Assembly (NCBI GenBank): GCA_965247375.1
Contig: CBDFHU010000035.1
Span: forward strand, 1-64,000
Reading direction: 5' to 3'
DNA from: Arsenicibacter sp965247375
GTDB taxonomy: Bacteria; Bacteroidota; Bacteroidia; Cytophagales; Spirosomataceae
Length of the DNA: 64,000 nucleotides
The notes under the pieces were generated by a model. That model did not search any database. It was given only the letters and a program-made list of their open reading frames with translations, and was not told the origin of the DNA. A program made the position numbers and the translations under genes. Shown here one piece after another: positions 7,999 to 16,533 of the stretch (within the stretch, counting starts at the first letter, position 1; each line of letters starts with the position of its first letter).

Positions 7999-10026
7999 AT
8001 GAAGCCTGCTTTTTACCTGTTAATTTCCCTTCTTTTAACTTTACGAAGTGCCATACCGGCTCAGGCACAATTCCCGGATCCGGCCACTACGCGGTATGTC
8101 CGTACATCGGGAAGTAATTCCGACCCCGCTTCGGCAACAAGCTGGGCCACCGCTACCAGCGACCTTCAGGGTGCGATTAATTCATTGTCAGTAACCGGCG
8201 GGCAGGTCTGGGTCGCTGCCGGTACACATTATCCCTCCAGAGATGAAGCAGGTAACAGCAGTCCGTCGGATGCCCGGACGAAGACCTTTCTGATACAGAA
8301 CGGTGTCGCGCTATACGGAGGTTTTCCTGCCATCGGCGATCCGGTCCTGAGTCAGCGCAGCCCGGCAGCAAATCCGACAATCCTGAGCGGGGACCTCGAC
8401 CAGAATAACACCCTTGATGCCAATAATGCCTACAATGTGGTTGTTTTCGGTACGGCGACGACCAGTTCAACCAGACTGGACGGGTTTACAGTCACCGGCA
8501 GCTTTGAAAAGTCCGGCGTTTCGGTAAGAGGGGCACCGGTTATCGCCAATTGCCTGATTACATCGAATCAAGCCGCTACCGGCGGCGGCGGTGGGTTAAA
8601 TATAGACAATGGCGCCAGTTTAACGCTTATAAACAGTCAGATCGTGAGCAATACGATTACTGCCGGGCCAGGCGGAGGGATCTACCTGTTTAATTCATCG
8701 CTGATTGCCGTTAACTGCCGGTTTGCCGGCAACAAATCGTTAAATTTCGGTGGCGGTATTGAAAGCGGCTATTCTTCATGCACCCTGATCAATTGTAGTT
8801 TTTCGGGTAATGAATCTCAGTATGGTGCCGGTATGGATCTGGACCATACCCCCGCTCAGCTTATTAACTGCAGCATTTCCGGTAATCGGGCTATAGGCGA
8901 TGGTAACGGCGGGGGAATTTTCAGCTACCTTTCTCCCGGTATTCTGCTACAGAATAGTATCGTTTGGGGAAATGATGCTGTCACTAAAAATCCGGAATTT
9001 GAAAATACGTCCGAGTTTACACTTGTAAATACCTTAGTTAAAGGGGTTAATCCGGGAGGTACGAACCTTGATGGTGTAAATCCGGCTAATGATCCGTTGT
9101 TTATTGCCCAGCCAACACCCGGTGTTACCACATCCGGAGATTTACAACTCCGGCCTTGCTCTCCGGCAATAAATGCAGGAAGTCCGGCCACAACAACAAC
9201 TGTTACGGGTGCTACAGATCTGGCAGGGCAACCGCGTATTTTCGGAACACGGATTGATCTGGGCGCTTATGAATTCCAGAGTGCTCCGGTCTCACTTTCG
9301 CTGGCCCTATCGGCTCCGGCAGGCACCACACTGAGCTGTTTGGCTCCGGCATTGCCGGTAAATGCTGTAGCCACAGGTGGTACCAACGTTACGTATACGT
9401 TTACCGGCAGCGGTTTATCAGGAATCCCGTCAACCTCTTCCTCAGCAACAGTCAGCACAGCCGGTACCTTTACAGTTGCCGCACAAAACGCTGAGGGTTG
9501 CGTGGTTTCAGGTACATTAACCGTCACAGGATCCAGCACGCCGGTCGGAGCCGTTACCATAAGCAGTTTGACCGGTATTCTCGGTTGTGGTTCCAACCAG
9601 GTTACGTTTACCGCCTCTTCCGCCGGTGCGGTTCAGTATGTATTAATGCCCGGAAACGTATCTGCTCCATCCGGTTCATTTACCGTAACTACGGCCGGCG
9701 CGTATACCGTTACCGCAACAAACGGGCTGAGTGGTTGCGCCCAAAGCAGTACGGTTTCTGTAACCGCGGGGAATAATGCTGTTGCCGGACCGGTTTCTGC
9801 TTCCGGGCAATTGTCAGGCGGCAATCCGGTCAGGCTGTCCGCCAGCGGAACCGGATCCCTTTTTGTGTTTACCGGTCCTGGTGGTTTCGTGTTTTCAACC
9901 GTTTACCGGGCAGTGGGTAGTTATGGGGTATCGGCCGATGGAATCGTCTTGCCGGGCGTCTATACGCTGACCATATATGGTACAGAAGGCTGTCCGCCGG
10001 CCGTCAGCCGTGTTACGGTAAATTAG
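7999..10026 (+). CDS. Secreted right-handed beta-helix protein with shared C-terminal domain
   Basis: A 675-residue exported protein. A classical signal peptide ends near AQAQ (about residue 24). It is followed by YVRTSGSNSDPASATSWATA and by beta-helix repeats (VIANCLITSNQAATGGGG, LINCSFSGNESQYGAGM, LINCSISGNRAIGDGNGGG). This region ends in the typical closing segment of such proteins, SPAINAGSPATTT...DLAGQPRIFGTRIDLGAYE, at about residues 385-425. Two Ig-like/PKD-like domains follow. The last 84 residues (TGPGGFVFSTVYRAVGSY, LPGVYTLT) belong to the C-terminal domain seen in four other genes here, although this copy ends VTVN rather than SCP. The likely role is cell-surface or matrix binding or polysaccharide interaction. 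No lyase residues can be assigned. Confidence 0.85.
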   Translation: MKPAFYLLISLLLTLRSAIPAQAQFPDPATTRYVRTSGSNSDPASATSWATATSDLQGAINSLSVTGGQVWVAAGTHYPSRDEAGNSSPSDARTKTFLIQNGVALYGGFPAIGDPVLSQRSPAANPTILSGDLDQNNTLDANNAYNVVVFGTATTSSTRLDGFTVTGSFEKSGVSVRGAPVIANCLITSNQAATGGGGGLNIDNGASLTLINSQIVSNTITAGPGGGIYLFNSSLIAVNCRFAGNKSLNFGGGIESGYSSCTLINCSFSGNESQYGAGMDLDHTPAQLINCSISGNRAIGDGNGGGIFSYLSPGILLQNSIVWGNDAVTKNPEFENTSEFTLVNTLVKGVNPGGTNLDGVNPANDPLFIAQPTPGVTTSGDLQLRPCSPAINAGSPATTTTVTGATDLAGQPRIFGTRIDLGAYEFQSAPVSLSLALSAPAGTTLSCLAPALPVNAVATGGTNVTYTFTGSGLSGIPSTSSSATVSTAGTFTVAAQNAEGCVVSGTLTVTGSSTPVGAVTISSLTGILGCGSNQVTFTASSAGAVQYVLMPGNVSAPSGSFTVTTAGAYTVTATNGLSGCAQSSTVSVTAGNNAVAGPVSASGQLSGGNPVRLSASGTGSLFVFTGPGGFVFSTVYRAVGSYGVSADGIVLPGVYTLTIYGTEGCPPAVSRVTVN

Positions 10027-10150
10027 CTATTGATGGTACGCAAAAAGAGCTCTTAATCAAGGTTTGTTGTGCTTGCGATGAGGCAGCATCGCCGATATTG
10101 TATCAATGGTTTTCGGTAAACAGACATGACCAATCTCTCAAGGCCGGATA

Positions 10151-10189
10151 CGGGCGTACCCGCCGCTGGAAGCAGCGGGTACGCCCGTA
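10151..10189. terminator. GC-rich hairpin between convergent genes
   Basis: A perfect 14-bp stem, ACGGGCGTACCCGC (10151-10164) with GCGGGTACGCCCGT (10176-10189), lies between the convergent beta-helix gene and the giant surface gene. Neither side has a T-run. It may end transcription from one or both sides inefficiently, or act as a 3' stabilising hairpin. Confidence 0.5.
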
Positions 10190-10220
10190 ATGAGCTGCCA
10201 GCATAAATGTATACATCTCA

Positions 10221-13200
10221 TTACGGGCAGCTCCGGCCGACGGTCACCGTCCGGCTAACCGGCGCGCTGGTGCCACAGCTGTTGGTGTACGTCGCCGTCA
10301 GCGTATAGACGCCCGCCTGCTGCACGTTCAGTCCGATCGCTTCCCGTGTGCCGCCCTCCCTGAATACCGTGCTGAACACATACCCCTTCGGACCCGTCAT
10401 CGTGAACGACGTGGCGATTCCCTTGCCCGTCAGCTTCACCGGACAGGCCGTTTCGTCCGACGTGAAACTCAGAATCTGCGCCGGTGGCGGCAGAACGCCA
10501 CCAATAACAATCTGGCCGGCAGCCGTCGTGGTGCAAATCCCCACCGTGCAGGTCGCGGTCAGGGTGCTGGTGCTGCTGCCCGCCGTTACCGTCATCACCG
10601 ATCCGCTCATCCCGTTGGACCAGCGCATCTGACCGCCACACCCCAGCGCGGTGAGACTAACCGGCTGACCCGGACACACCGTAGCCGACGACACCGTAAA
10701 CGGGGGCAGGCTGAAGTTCTCACTCACTAACAGATTGTTGCTGACCGCCGAACAGCCGTTGGCCCCCGTCGCGGTGACCGAATAGGTACCCGCAGCAGTG
10801 ACACTGATGGTGGCCGTGGTCTGGCCGGTTGACCAACGCAGCGCCGTCACCGAGGCGGTGGCGGTCAAGGTCAGCGTGGGTTGGGGGCAGGTCAGCTGAT
10901 TGCCGGTGGCCGATATACTAACGGTCGGGCTGGTGTTGTCCTGCGTGATGGTCAGGCTGTTGCTGACAGCGGTACAGCCGTTAGCCCCCGTGGCCGTAAC
11001 GGAATACACCCCGCTCTGGCTGACGGGCAGCGTCAGCGTGGTCTGGCCGGTTGACCACCGCAGGGCCGTTGTCGAGGCGGTGGCCGTTAAGGTAATCTGC
11101 GGTTGAGTACAGGTCAGCACACTGCCCGTGGCGGATAGACTTACAGTTGGGCTGGTGTTATCCTGCGTAATCGTCAGGCTGTTGCTCACGGCCGTACAGC
11201 CGTTGCCATCGGTAACGGTGACCGAGTACACGCCGCTCTGACTGACGGACAACGTCTGGCTGGTGGCGTTGTTACTGCTCCAGGCAAAGGCCGTAGCGGT
11301 CGTTTGGGCCGTCAACGTCAGAGCCGGATTGGTACAGGTGAGCGTGGCCGACGGAGCAGCGGTAACCGTAACGGACGGCAACGGATTCACCGTCAGACTA
11401 AACGCGGCCGAGGTAGCCGAGGTACAGTTATCGGTGATCACCACCGAATAGCTGCCCGATTCAGCCGCAGTAAGCCCACTCAGCAACAGGGTTGCGGCCG
11501 TCTGGCTGGCGACGGGGCTGGCGAGGCTGTTTTTGTACCATTGGTAGGTTACCGGTCCGGTTGTGCCGGACACCCCGACCGCCGCACTGATGCTGCTCCC
11601 GGCACAGACCACTGAGGTGGCCGGTGGCTGGGTCGTGATGGTGAAGGCAGCCGGTGGGTTAAGGGTGGCCGACAGCGGCAGGGTTTGGGCCACGCAGGAG
11701 CCGCTGAGGGCCAGGGCATAGGCGCCCGCACTGAGGTTGGCGGCAGTCAGCTGGCCGGCGGCATTACCGGTCTGCGAGAGACTGGCCGTGGCGTTTCCGA
11801 GCGTATAGCTGAGGGTGTAGGCCGTGTTAGGCTGGACGCCCGTCAGGGTAAAGGACCCGTTAACGGGGTTGCAGGTCGTCAGATCTGTGGCCGATACGCT
11901 CAGGGGCGGGTTACCGGATGCCACCGTGAAGCTGCCCCCGTTGAGGTTCTGAATCAGTCCACCGTTATAGCTGATGCCGCTGGTACCGGTGGCGCTTTCA
12001 ATGATGGTACCGGTGTTGGAGAAGGAGCCCGTATTCGTAATATTTCCATTGCCAAGACTCGTGAGCAAGGCCGTGCAGCCCTGATTGTCGAATGCACCTC
12101 TGTTTCTGATGGCCGTCCCGGTTACACTGTTGCCTATGCTGATCGTTGCTGCGTTGACAAACTGCCCCTGTGAATTATAAAGACCTGTCTCGGCCCGGTC
12201 AATGGTGATTTTCCCGCCGTTAGCATTACTGAATGTAGCCGTTGAAGAAATTTCATTTGATATTCCGTACATTCCGGTTTCCCCTGTAGTACCGATGTTG
12301 ATGGTTGCTGCATTTGTAAAACCTGAAAGGTTCCGCATCCCGAAGAGCGACGTTCTGTTGATAGTAATGAGACCACCGGTCAGGTTACTGAAAAATGCTT
12401 CATTCTGCAAACCGACAATTGATGAAGCAATGGTAATGGTAGCCGAGTTGATAAAGGTGGAATTATTGTTCGACACGTTAAATAAAGCCTGGTCACGGGC
12501 ATTGTTAATGGAAATATTGCCACTGGCTACATTTCTGAACGAGCCATTGTTTAGTAACCCATACGTTCCTGCGGTTCCAACCGAACCCATCCTGATAGTC
12601 GCTTCGTTTATAAAATTCCCTGCGTTGTAAAGCGCATAGCCATTGAGATCAGACCGGTCAAGCGTAATCACACCTCCCGAAAGGTTTTGGAATGACGATT
12701 TATTTAATAGAACAAAGCCGCCTCCTGTTGCTTCATCTCCGGCCAGCAGGCGTCCTTCATTGACTATTGTACCATCATTAGAGAAAGTTAAGATAATCGT
12801 GGCGCCATTGAACATACTTTTTTTATTACCGGAAACACTCAGACTGCCCGCGCTGCTGATGGTCAGTGACGCTCCGCTCTGCACCTCTACTGATTTTGCT
12901 ACTGCAGTTGTACTCAATACCGGTGCATTAGCCGTCCCTGACGGGATTATCACATCATCGGCGGCCGTAGGTATAGCTCCGGTTGACCAGTTAGCGGCCG
13001 TGTTCCAGTCGCTGCTGACACAGCCGCGCCAGATCAGACCAGCCGTGGTGATGGCAGGAGTACCGGATGTCACCGTGAAGCTGCCGCCATTGAGGTTCTG
13101 TATCAGCCCGCCGTTGTAGCTGATATTCATATCACTCGAAGAACGTTCAATGATGGTGCCGGTATTAGAAAAAGAGGCTATATTGATGATGTTGCCATTA

Positions 13201-16200
13201 CTCAGACTCACCAGCAGGGCCGTACAGCCCTGATTGTCGAAGTCGCTTAAGTTAATAATAGCATTTATTTCTGCACTGGCGCCGATAGTAATAGCCGCCT
13301 GATTGACAAAAGTACCGGCCTTGTTATAGAGTGCCGTGCCACTTGTCCGGTCTATCTGAATGTTTCCCCCTGTCAGATTGCTGAACGATGCTTCATTATA
13401 CAAGCCAAATGATCGTACATTAGCTAATGATCCAATGACGATGGTCGCCGAGTTGACAAAACTGCCACCAATAATACTATTATTCACACCATAGGCACTT
13501 GTCCGGTCAATCTGAATGTTTCCGGCGGCCGTATTGGTAAACGACGCCGCATTAAATAAGCCATTCGCCCCTGCACTGGCAACCGATCCAATGACTATAG
13601 TCGCCGAGTTGACAAAGCTGCTGTTGGCCTCATTATACAAACCAGTATTGTCGGCCCGGTCGATCTGAATGATTCCGCCGGCCGTATTGGTGAACGATGA
13701 CTCATTATACAAGCCATAGAAACCCACTGAGCCCGTATTACCCAGCACCAGCCGGCCCCCGTTACGCACCTGCCCGCTATTGGAAAACCCTCTGGTATAC
13801 CCGCTGATAGACTTACTGCCGTTAATACTCAGACTGCCGCTGCTGCTGATGGTAAGCGAAGCGCCGCTTTGCACTTCCACCGAATTCGCAACGGCGGTAG
13901 TGCTCAATAGCGGTGAATTGGTAGTGCCGGCCGGAATGACTACATCATCGGCGGCCATAGGTATAGCTCCGGTTGACCAGTTAGCGGCCGTATTCCAGTC
14001 GCTGCTGACGCAGCCGCGCCAGATCAGACCAGCCGTGGTGATGGCAGGAGTACCGGATGTCACCGTGAAGCTGCCGCCATTAAGGTTCTGAATCAGTCCG
14101 CCGTTGTAGCTGATGCCGCTGGTACCGGTGCTGCTTTCGATAATGGTGCCGGTATTGGAGAAGGAGGCAGAATTTGAAATAACCGCATTACCGGAACTGA
14201 TCAGTAAAGCCGAACACCCCTGGTTGTTGTATATACTTGACACCGAATTACTTATTGCTGTTCCGGCTGCATTTTCCCTGATGCTAATGCTTGCCTCATT
14301 CAGCATGTTACCTTCGTTATTATCAATACCATACGTCTCGGTCCGGTCGATTGTCAGGCTGCCGCCCGCCAGATTGCGGAACGATGTTCTGTTGAACAAT
14401 CCCGTTGTGCCGGCACCAGCTATGGTACCGATCCGGATAGCCGCCTGATTGACGAAACTTCCGCTTAGGTTATAAATGCCGTAGAAACTAGTCCGGTCAA
14501 TGGCAATGCTGCCCCCGGCCAGATTACTGAAGACGGCAAAATTTGAAATACCGGACTGCCCACCCGCCGCCGTTGACCCGATGGAAATAGCAGCCGAATT
14601 GACGAAGCTTCCTTGCTGGTTAACTATCCCTGCACTGATAAAATTACTGTTTAGATTAATGGTCAGGCTGGCTCCTGCTACATTACTAAAGGAAGCAATA
14701 TTCCACAGCCCGGCTCCTGCGAAAGAAGCCGTATTACCGATCACCATCGCGCCCAGATTAACTACCGTCCCTCCGTTGAAAAATGTTACATTATATTGTG
14801 CACCGTTTGACGTAACAATTTTATCACCACTACTAGTCAGACGCCCCGCGCTGCTGATCGTGAAGGAGGCTCCGCTCTGCACCTCCACGGTTCTGGCGAC
14901 GGCCGTTGTACTCAGTACCGGATTGTTGGCCGCCCCGGACGGAATTACGACATCGTCAGCGGCGGTGGGTACCGCTCCGGTTAACCAGTTGGCAGCCGTA
15001 TTCCAGTCGCTGCTGACGCAGCCGCGCCAGATCAGGCCGGTTGAGGTGATTGGCGGGTTACCGGATGCCACCGTGAAGCTGCCCCCGTTGAGGTTCTGTA
15101 TCAGCCCGCCATTGTAGGTGATGCTGCTGTTACCCGAAGAATTTTCGATAATTGCACCGGTGTTGGAGAAGGAGGCCGTATTCGTAATATTTCCATTACT
15201 ACGACTTATGAGCAGGGCCGTGCAGCCCTGATTGTCGAAAGCTCCCCCATTAGTTACCGCAACACCCGTTACACTGGCTCCGAGCGTGATGGTAGCCGAA
15301 TTGATAAAACTGCCGGATTGGGTGTACAATGCTCTACCGGCAGTCCGGTCAATGGTAATGTTGCCGCCGGCTACGTTATGGAGTGAGGCTGTATTTGACA
15401 GACCAGTACCATTCAGGCGGGCATTCGGGGATGAGCCGATGGCAATGGTAGCCGAATTGATAAAGTTACCGGACTGGTTAAATAAAGCACTAATATTTGC
15501 CTGATCGATACGTATGTTTCCCCCTGCTGCATTGCTGAACGAGCCTGAATTGGAAAGTCCTGTTTGCGGCAGTCCCGTATTGGGCGTTAGCCCGGCAATC
15601 GTAATCGTTGCCTCATTCACAAAAGTCCCGGAATTATTGTATACACCTATATCAATCACCCTGTCAATGGTGATGTTACCTGCTCCCTGGTTACTGAAAA
15701 CAGATCGGTTCTCCAGACCATTTGGTGCATCTAAATTAGTTGACCCGATACGGATAGTGCCCGTATTATTAAAGCTGCCTGAAAGATTAAGTAATCCTGT
15801 CTGAGGTAAATATAGTAATTCGCAATCGATGCTGATGCGGCTCCCCGTCAGGTTACTGAACGAGGAGACGTTGATCATTCCGGCATATCCAAAGGGACCA
15901 TTAACTATCAGCTCACCCAGATTAACTACCGTTCCACCGTTGAAAAATGACGTAAAGTAGCCTGTACTGTTATATACAACATTTTTCCTGCCGGTAACAG
16001 AGAGGCTTCCCGTGCTGCTGATAGTAAAGGAGGCTCCGCTCTGCACCTCCACGGTTCTGGCGACGTTAGTCGTACTCAGTACGGGTGCATTCGTAGTCCC
16101 TGACGGAATCACCACATTGTCACCGGAGCCGGGTACGGCGGTCGTTGACCAGTTGGCGGTGGTGTTCCAGTCACTGCTGACCGAACCCGTCCAGATCGTC

Positions 16201-16343
16201 TGCGCCAGTGACGTTGCGGCCAGACCCGGCAGCAGCAGCAGGGTAAGCAGGAGAAAAAGTGCGCCCCCCTTGGTACGTATATAAAATCTGATCCGGTCTG
16301 CGCCGTAACCTTGTTGATTGTGTTGGTAGAGCATGAACATCAT
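10221..16343 (-). CDS. Giant modular surface protein (four beta modules, Ig-like repeats, shared C-terminal domain)
   Basis: A 2040-residue intact protein. It opens with an extended N-region (MLYQHNQ at residues 4-10), a hydrophobic core and a cleavage site near SLAQ. Four modules fill residues about 50-1470, each starting with W-x-G-x-VSSDWNTxANW, then VVIPSGT, VEVQSGAS and SLSVxG, and continuing as beta-helix-like repeats of the type SFSNxxGGxIxIDR. Next come an Ig domain (VCAGSS...YQWYKNS...SYSVVITDNC), three roughly 65-residue Ig-like repeats (LTCTNPxLTLTA...VYSVTxTGANGC) and the C-terminal domain ending VTVGRSCP. It lies downstream of an HTCS gene and a direct-repeat operator on the same strand. 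It is probably secreted and surface-attached, with adhesin or matrix as the most likely role. The paralogue at 1503-4947 has only two modules. Confidence 0.9.
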   Translation of the reverse strand: MMFMLYQHNQQGYGADRIRFYIRTKGGALFLLLTLLLLPGLAATSLAQTIWTGSVSSDWNTTANWSTTAVPGSGDNVVIPSGTTNAPVLSTTNVARTVEVQSGASFTISSTGSLSVTGRKNVVYNSTGYFTSFFNGGTVVNLGELIVNGPFGYAGMINVSSFSNLTGSRISIDCELLYLPQTGLLNLSGSFNNTGTIRIGSTNLDAPNGLENRSVFSNQGAGNITIDRVIDIGVYNNSGTFVNEATITIAGLTPNTGLPQTGLSNSGSFSNAAGGNIRIDQANISALFNQSGNFINSATIAIGSSPNARLNGTGLSNTASLHNVAGGNITIDRTAGRALYTQSGSFINSATITLGASVTGVAVTNGGAFDNQGCTALLISRSNGNITNTASFSNTGAIIENSSGNSSITYNGGLIQNLNGGSFTVASGNPPITSTGLIWRGCVSSDWNTAANWLTGAVPTAADDVVIPSGAANNPVLSTTAVARTVEVQSGASFTISSAGRLTSSGDKIVTSNGAQYNVTFFNGGTVVNLGAMVIGNTASFAGAGLWNIASFSNVAGASLTINLNSNFISAGIVNQQGSFVNSAAISIGSTAAGGQSGISNFAVFSNLAGGSIAIDRTSFYGIYNLSGSFVNQAAIRIGTIAGAGTTGLFNRTSFRNLAGGSLTIDRTETYGIDNNEGNMLNEASISIRENAAGTAISNSVSSIYNNQGCSALLISSGNAVISNSASFSNTGTIIESSTGTSGISYNGGLIQNLNGGSFTVTSGTPAITTAGLIWRGCVSSDWNTAANWSTGAIPMAADDVVIPAGTTNSPLLSTTAVANSVEVQSGASLTISSSGSLSINGSKSISGYTRGFSNSGQVRNGGRLVLGNTGSVGFYGLYNESSFTNTAGGIIQIDRADNTGLYNEANSSFVNSATIVIGSVASAGANGLFNAASFTNTAAGNIQIDRTSAYGVNNSIIGGSFVNSATIVIGSLANVRSFGLYNEASFSNLTGGNIQIDRTSGTALYNKAGTFVNQAAITIGASAEINAIINLSDFDNQGCTALLVSLSNGNIINIASFSNTGTIIERSSSDMNISYNGGLIQNLNGGSFTVTSGTPAITTAGLIWRGCVSSDWNTAANWSTGAIPTAADDVIIPSGTANAPVLSTTAVAKSVEVQSGASLTISSAGSLSVSGNKKSMFNGATIILTFSNDGTIVNEGRLLAGDEATGGGFVLLNKSSFQNLSGGVITLDRSDLNGYALYNAGNFINEATIRMGSVGTAGTYGLLNNGSFRNVASGNISINNARDQALFNVSNNNSTFINSATITIASSIVGLQNEAFFSNLTGGLITINRTSLFGMRNLSGFTNAATINIGTTGETGMYGISNEISSTATFSNANGGKITIDRAETGLYNSQGQFVNAATISIGNSVTGTAIRNRGAFDNQGCTALLTSLGNGNITNTGSFSNTGTIIESATGTSGISYNGGLIQNLNGGSFTVASGNPPLSVSATDLTTCNPVNGSFTLTGVQPNTAYTLSYTLGNATASLSQTGNAAGQLTAANLSAGAYALALSGSCVAQTLPLSATLNPPAAFTITTQPPATSVVCAGSSISAAVGVSGTTGPVTYQWYKNSLASPVASQTAATLLLSGLTAAESGSYSVVITDNCTSATSAAFSLTVNPLPSVTVTAAPSATLTCTNPALTLTAQTTATAFAWSSNNATSQTLSVSQSGVYSVTVTDGNGCTAVSNSLTITQDNTSPTVSLSATGSVLTCTQPQITLTATASTTALRWSTGQTTLTLPVSQSGVYSVTATGANGCTAVSNSLTITQDNTSPTVSISATGNQLTCPQPTLTLTATASVTALRWSTGQTTATISVTAAGTYSVTATGANGCSAVSNNLLVSENFSLPPFTVSSATVCPGQPVSLTALGCGGQMRWSNGMSGSVMTVTAGSSTSTLTATCTVGICTTTAAGQIVIGGVLPPPAQILSFTSDETACPVKLTGKGIATSFTMTGPKGYVFSTVFREGGTREAIGLNVQQAGVYTLTATYTNSCGTSAPVSRTVTVGRSCP
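12953..13100 (-). repeat. Module-junction DNA repeat, copy 1
   Basis: A 148-bp block coding for the start of one beta module (SSDWNTAANW region). It matches 13943-14090 with only 4 differences by eye. Recombination between such blocks would add or remove whole modules of about 330 residues. Confidence 0.9.
13943..14090 (-). repeat. Module-junction DNA repeat, copy 2
   Basis: Second copy of the 148-bp block at 12953-13100, exactly 990 bp away. This spacing is in frame (330 codons), so a deletion or duplication between the copies keeps the reading frame. Confidence 0.9.
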
Positions 16344-16427
16344 CCGTGAACCGGGTACTATTTTGATGGAGTAATGAATGGTTTATGAGTTACAAATAAG
16401 TATTACCCATGCCTTTCCCAGGTAATC

Positions 16428-16460
16428 CATTTCGGACATCTGCTAGCTCATTTCGGACAT
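16428..16460 (-). promoter_or_regulatory. Candidate HTCS operator (two direct repeats, 21-bp period), site 1
   Basis: CATTTCGGACAT occurs at 16428-16439 and again at 16449-16460, a centre-to-centre spacing of 21 bp, or two DNA turns. The pair lies 85-117 bp upstream of the giant surface gene (start 16343) and just past the terminator of the HTCS gene. The same pair with the same spacing occurs at the paralogous junction 27019-27051. Direct repeats of this period fit an AraC-type double-HTH dimer, as in the HTCS output domain. Binding is inferred. Confidence 0.75.
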
Positions 16461-16475
16461 TCCTGCTTTTCGGGC

Positions 16476-16500
16476 AAAAAAAAGACCCCGAAACGGGGCC
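16476..16500 (-). terminator. Terminator of the first HTCS gene
   Basis: The stem CCCCG, loop AAA, CGGGG (16486-16498) is followed on the minus strand by a run of eight T (16476-16483). It lies 34 bp past the stop of the HTCS gene and before the surface-gene operator. Confidence 0.85.
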
Positions 16501-16533
16501 ACAAAGAACAAAAACTAAATAAATGGTAACTTA

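Noticed and set aside
12900..15100. CRISPR-like regularly spaced repeats
   Set aside because: The repeats are about 1 kb apart, lie in one reading frame and encode the SSDWNTAANW module starts. There are no short spacers and no cas genes.
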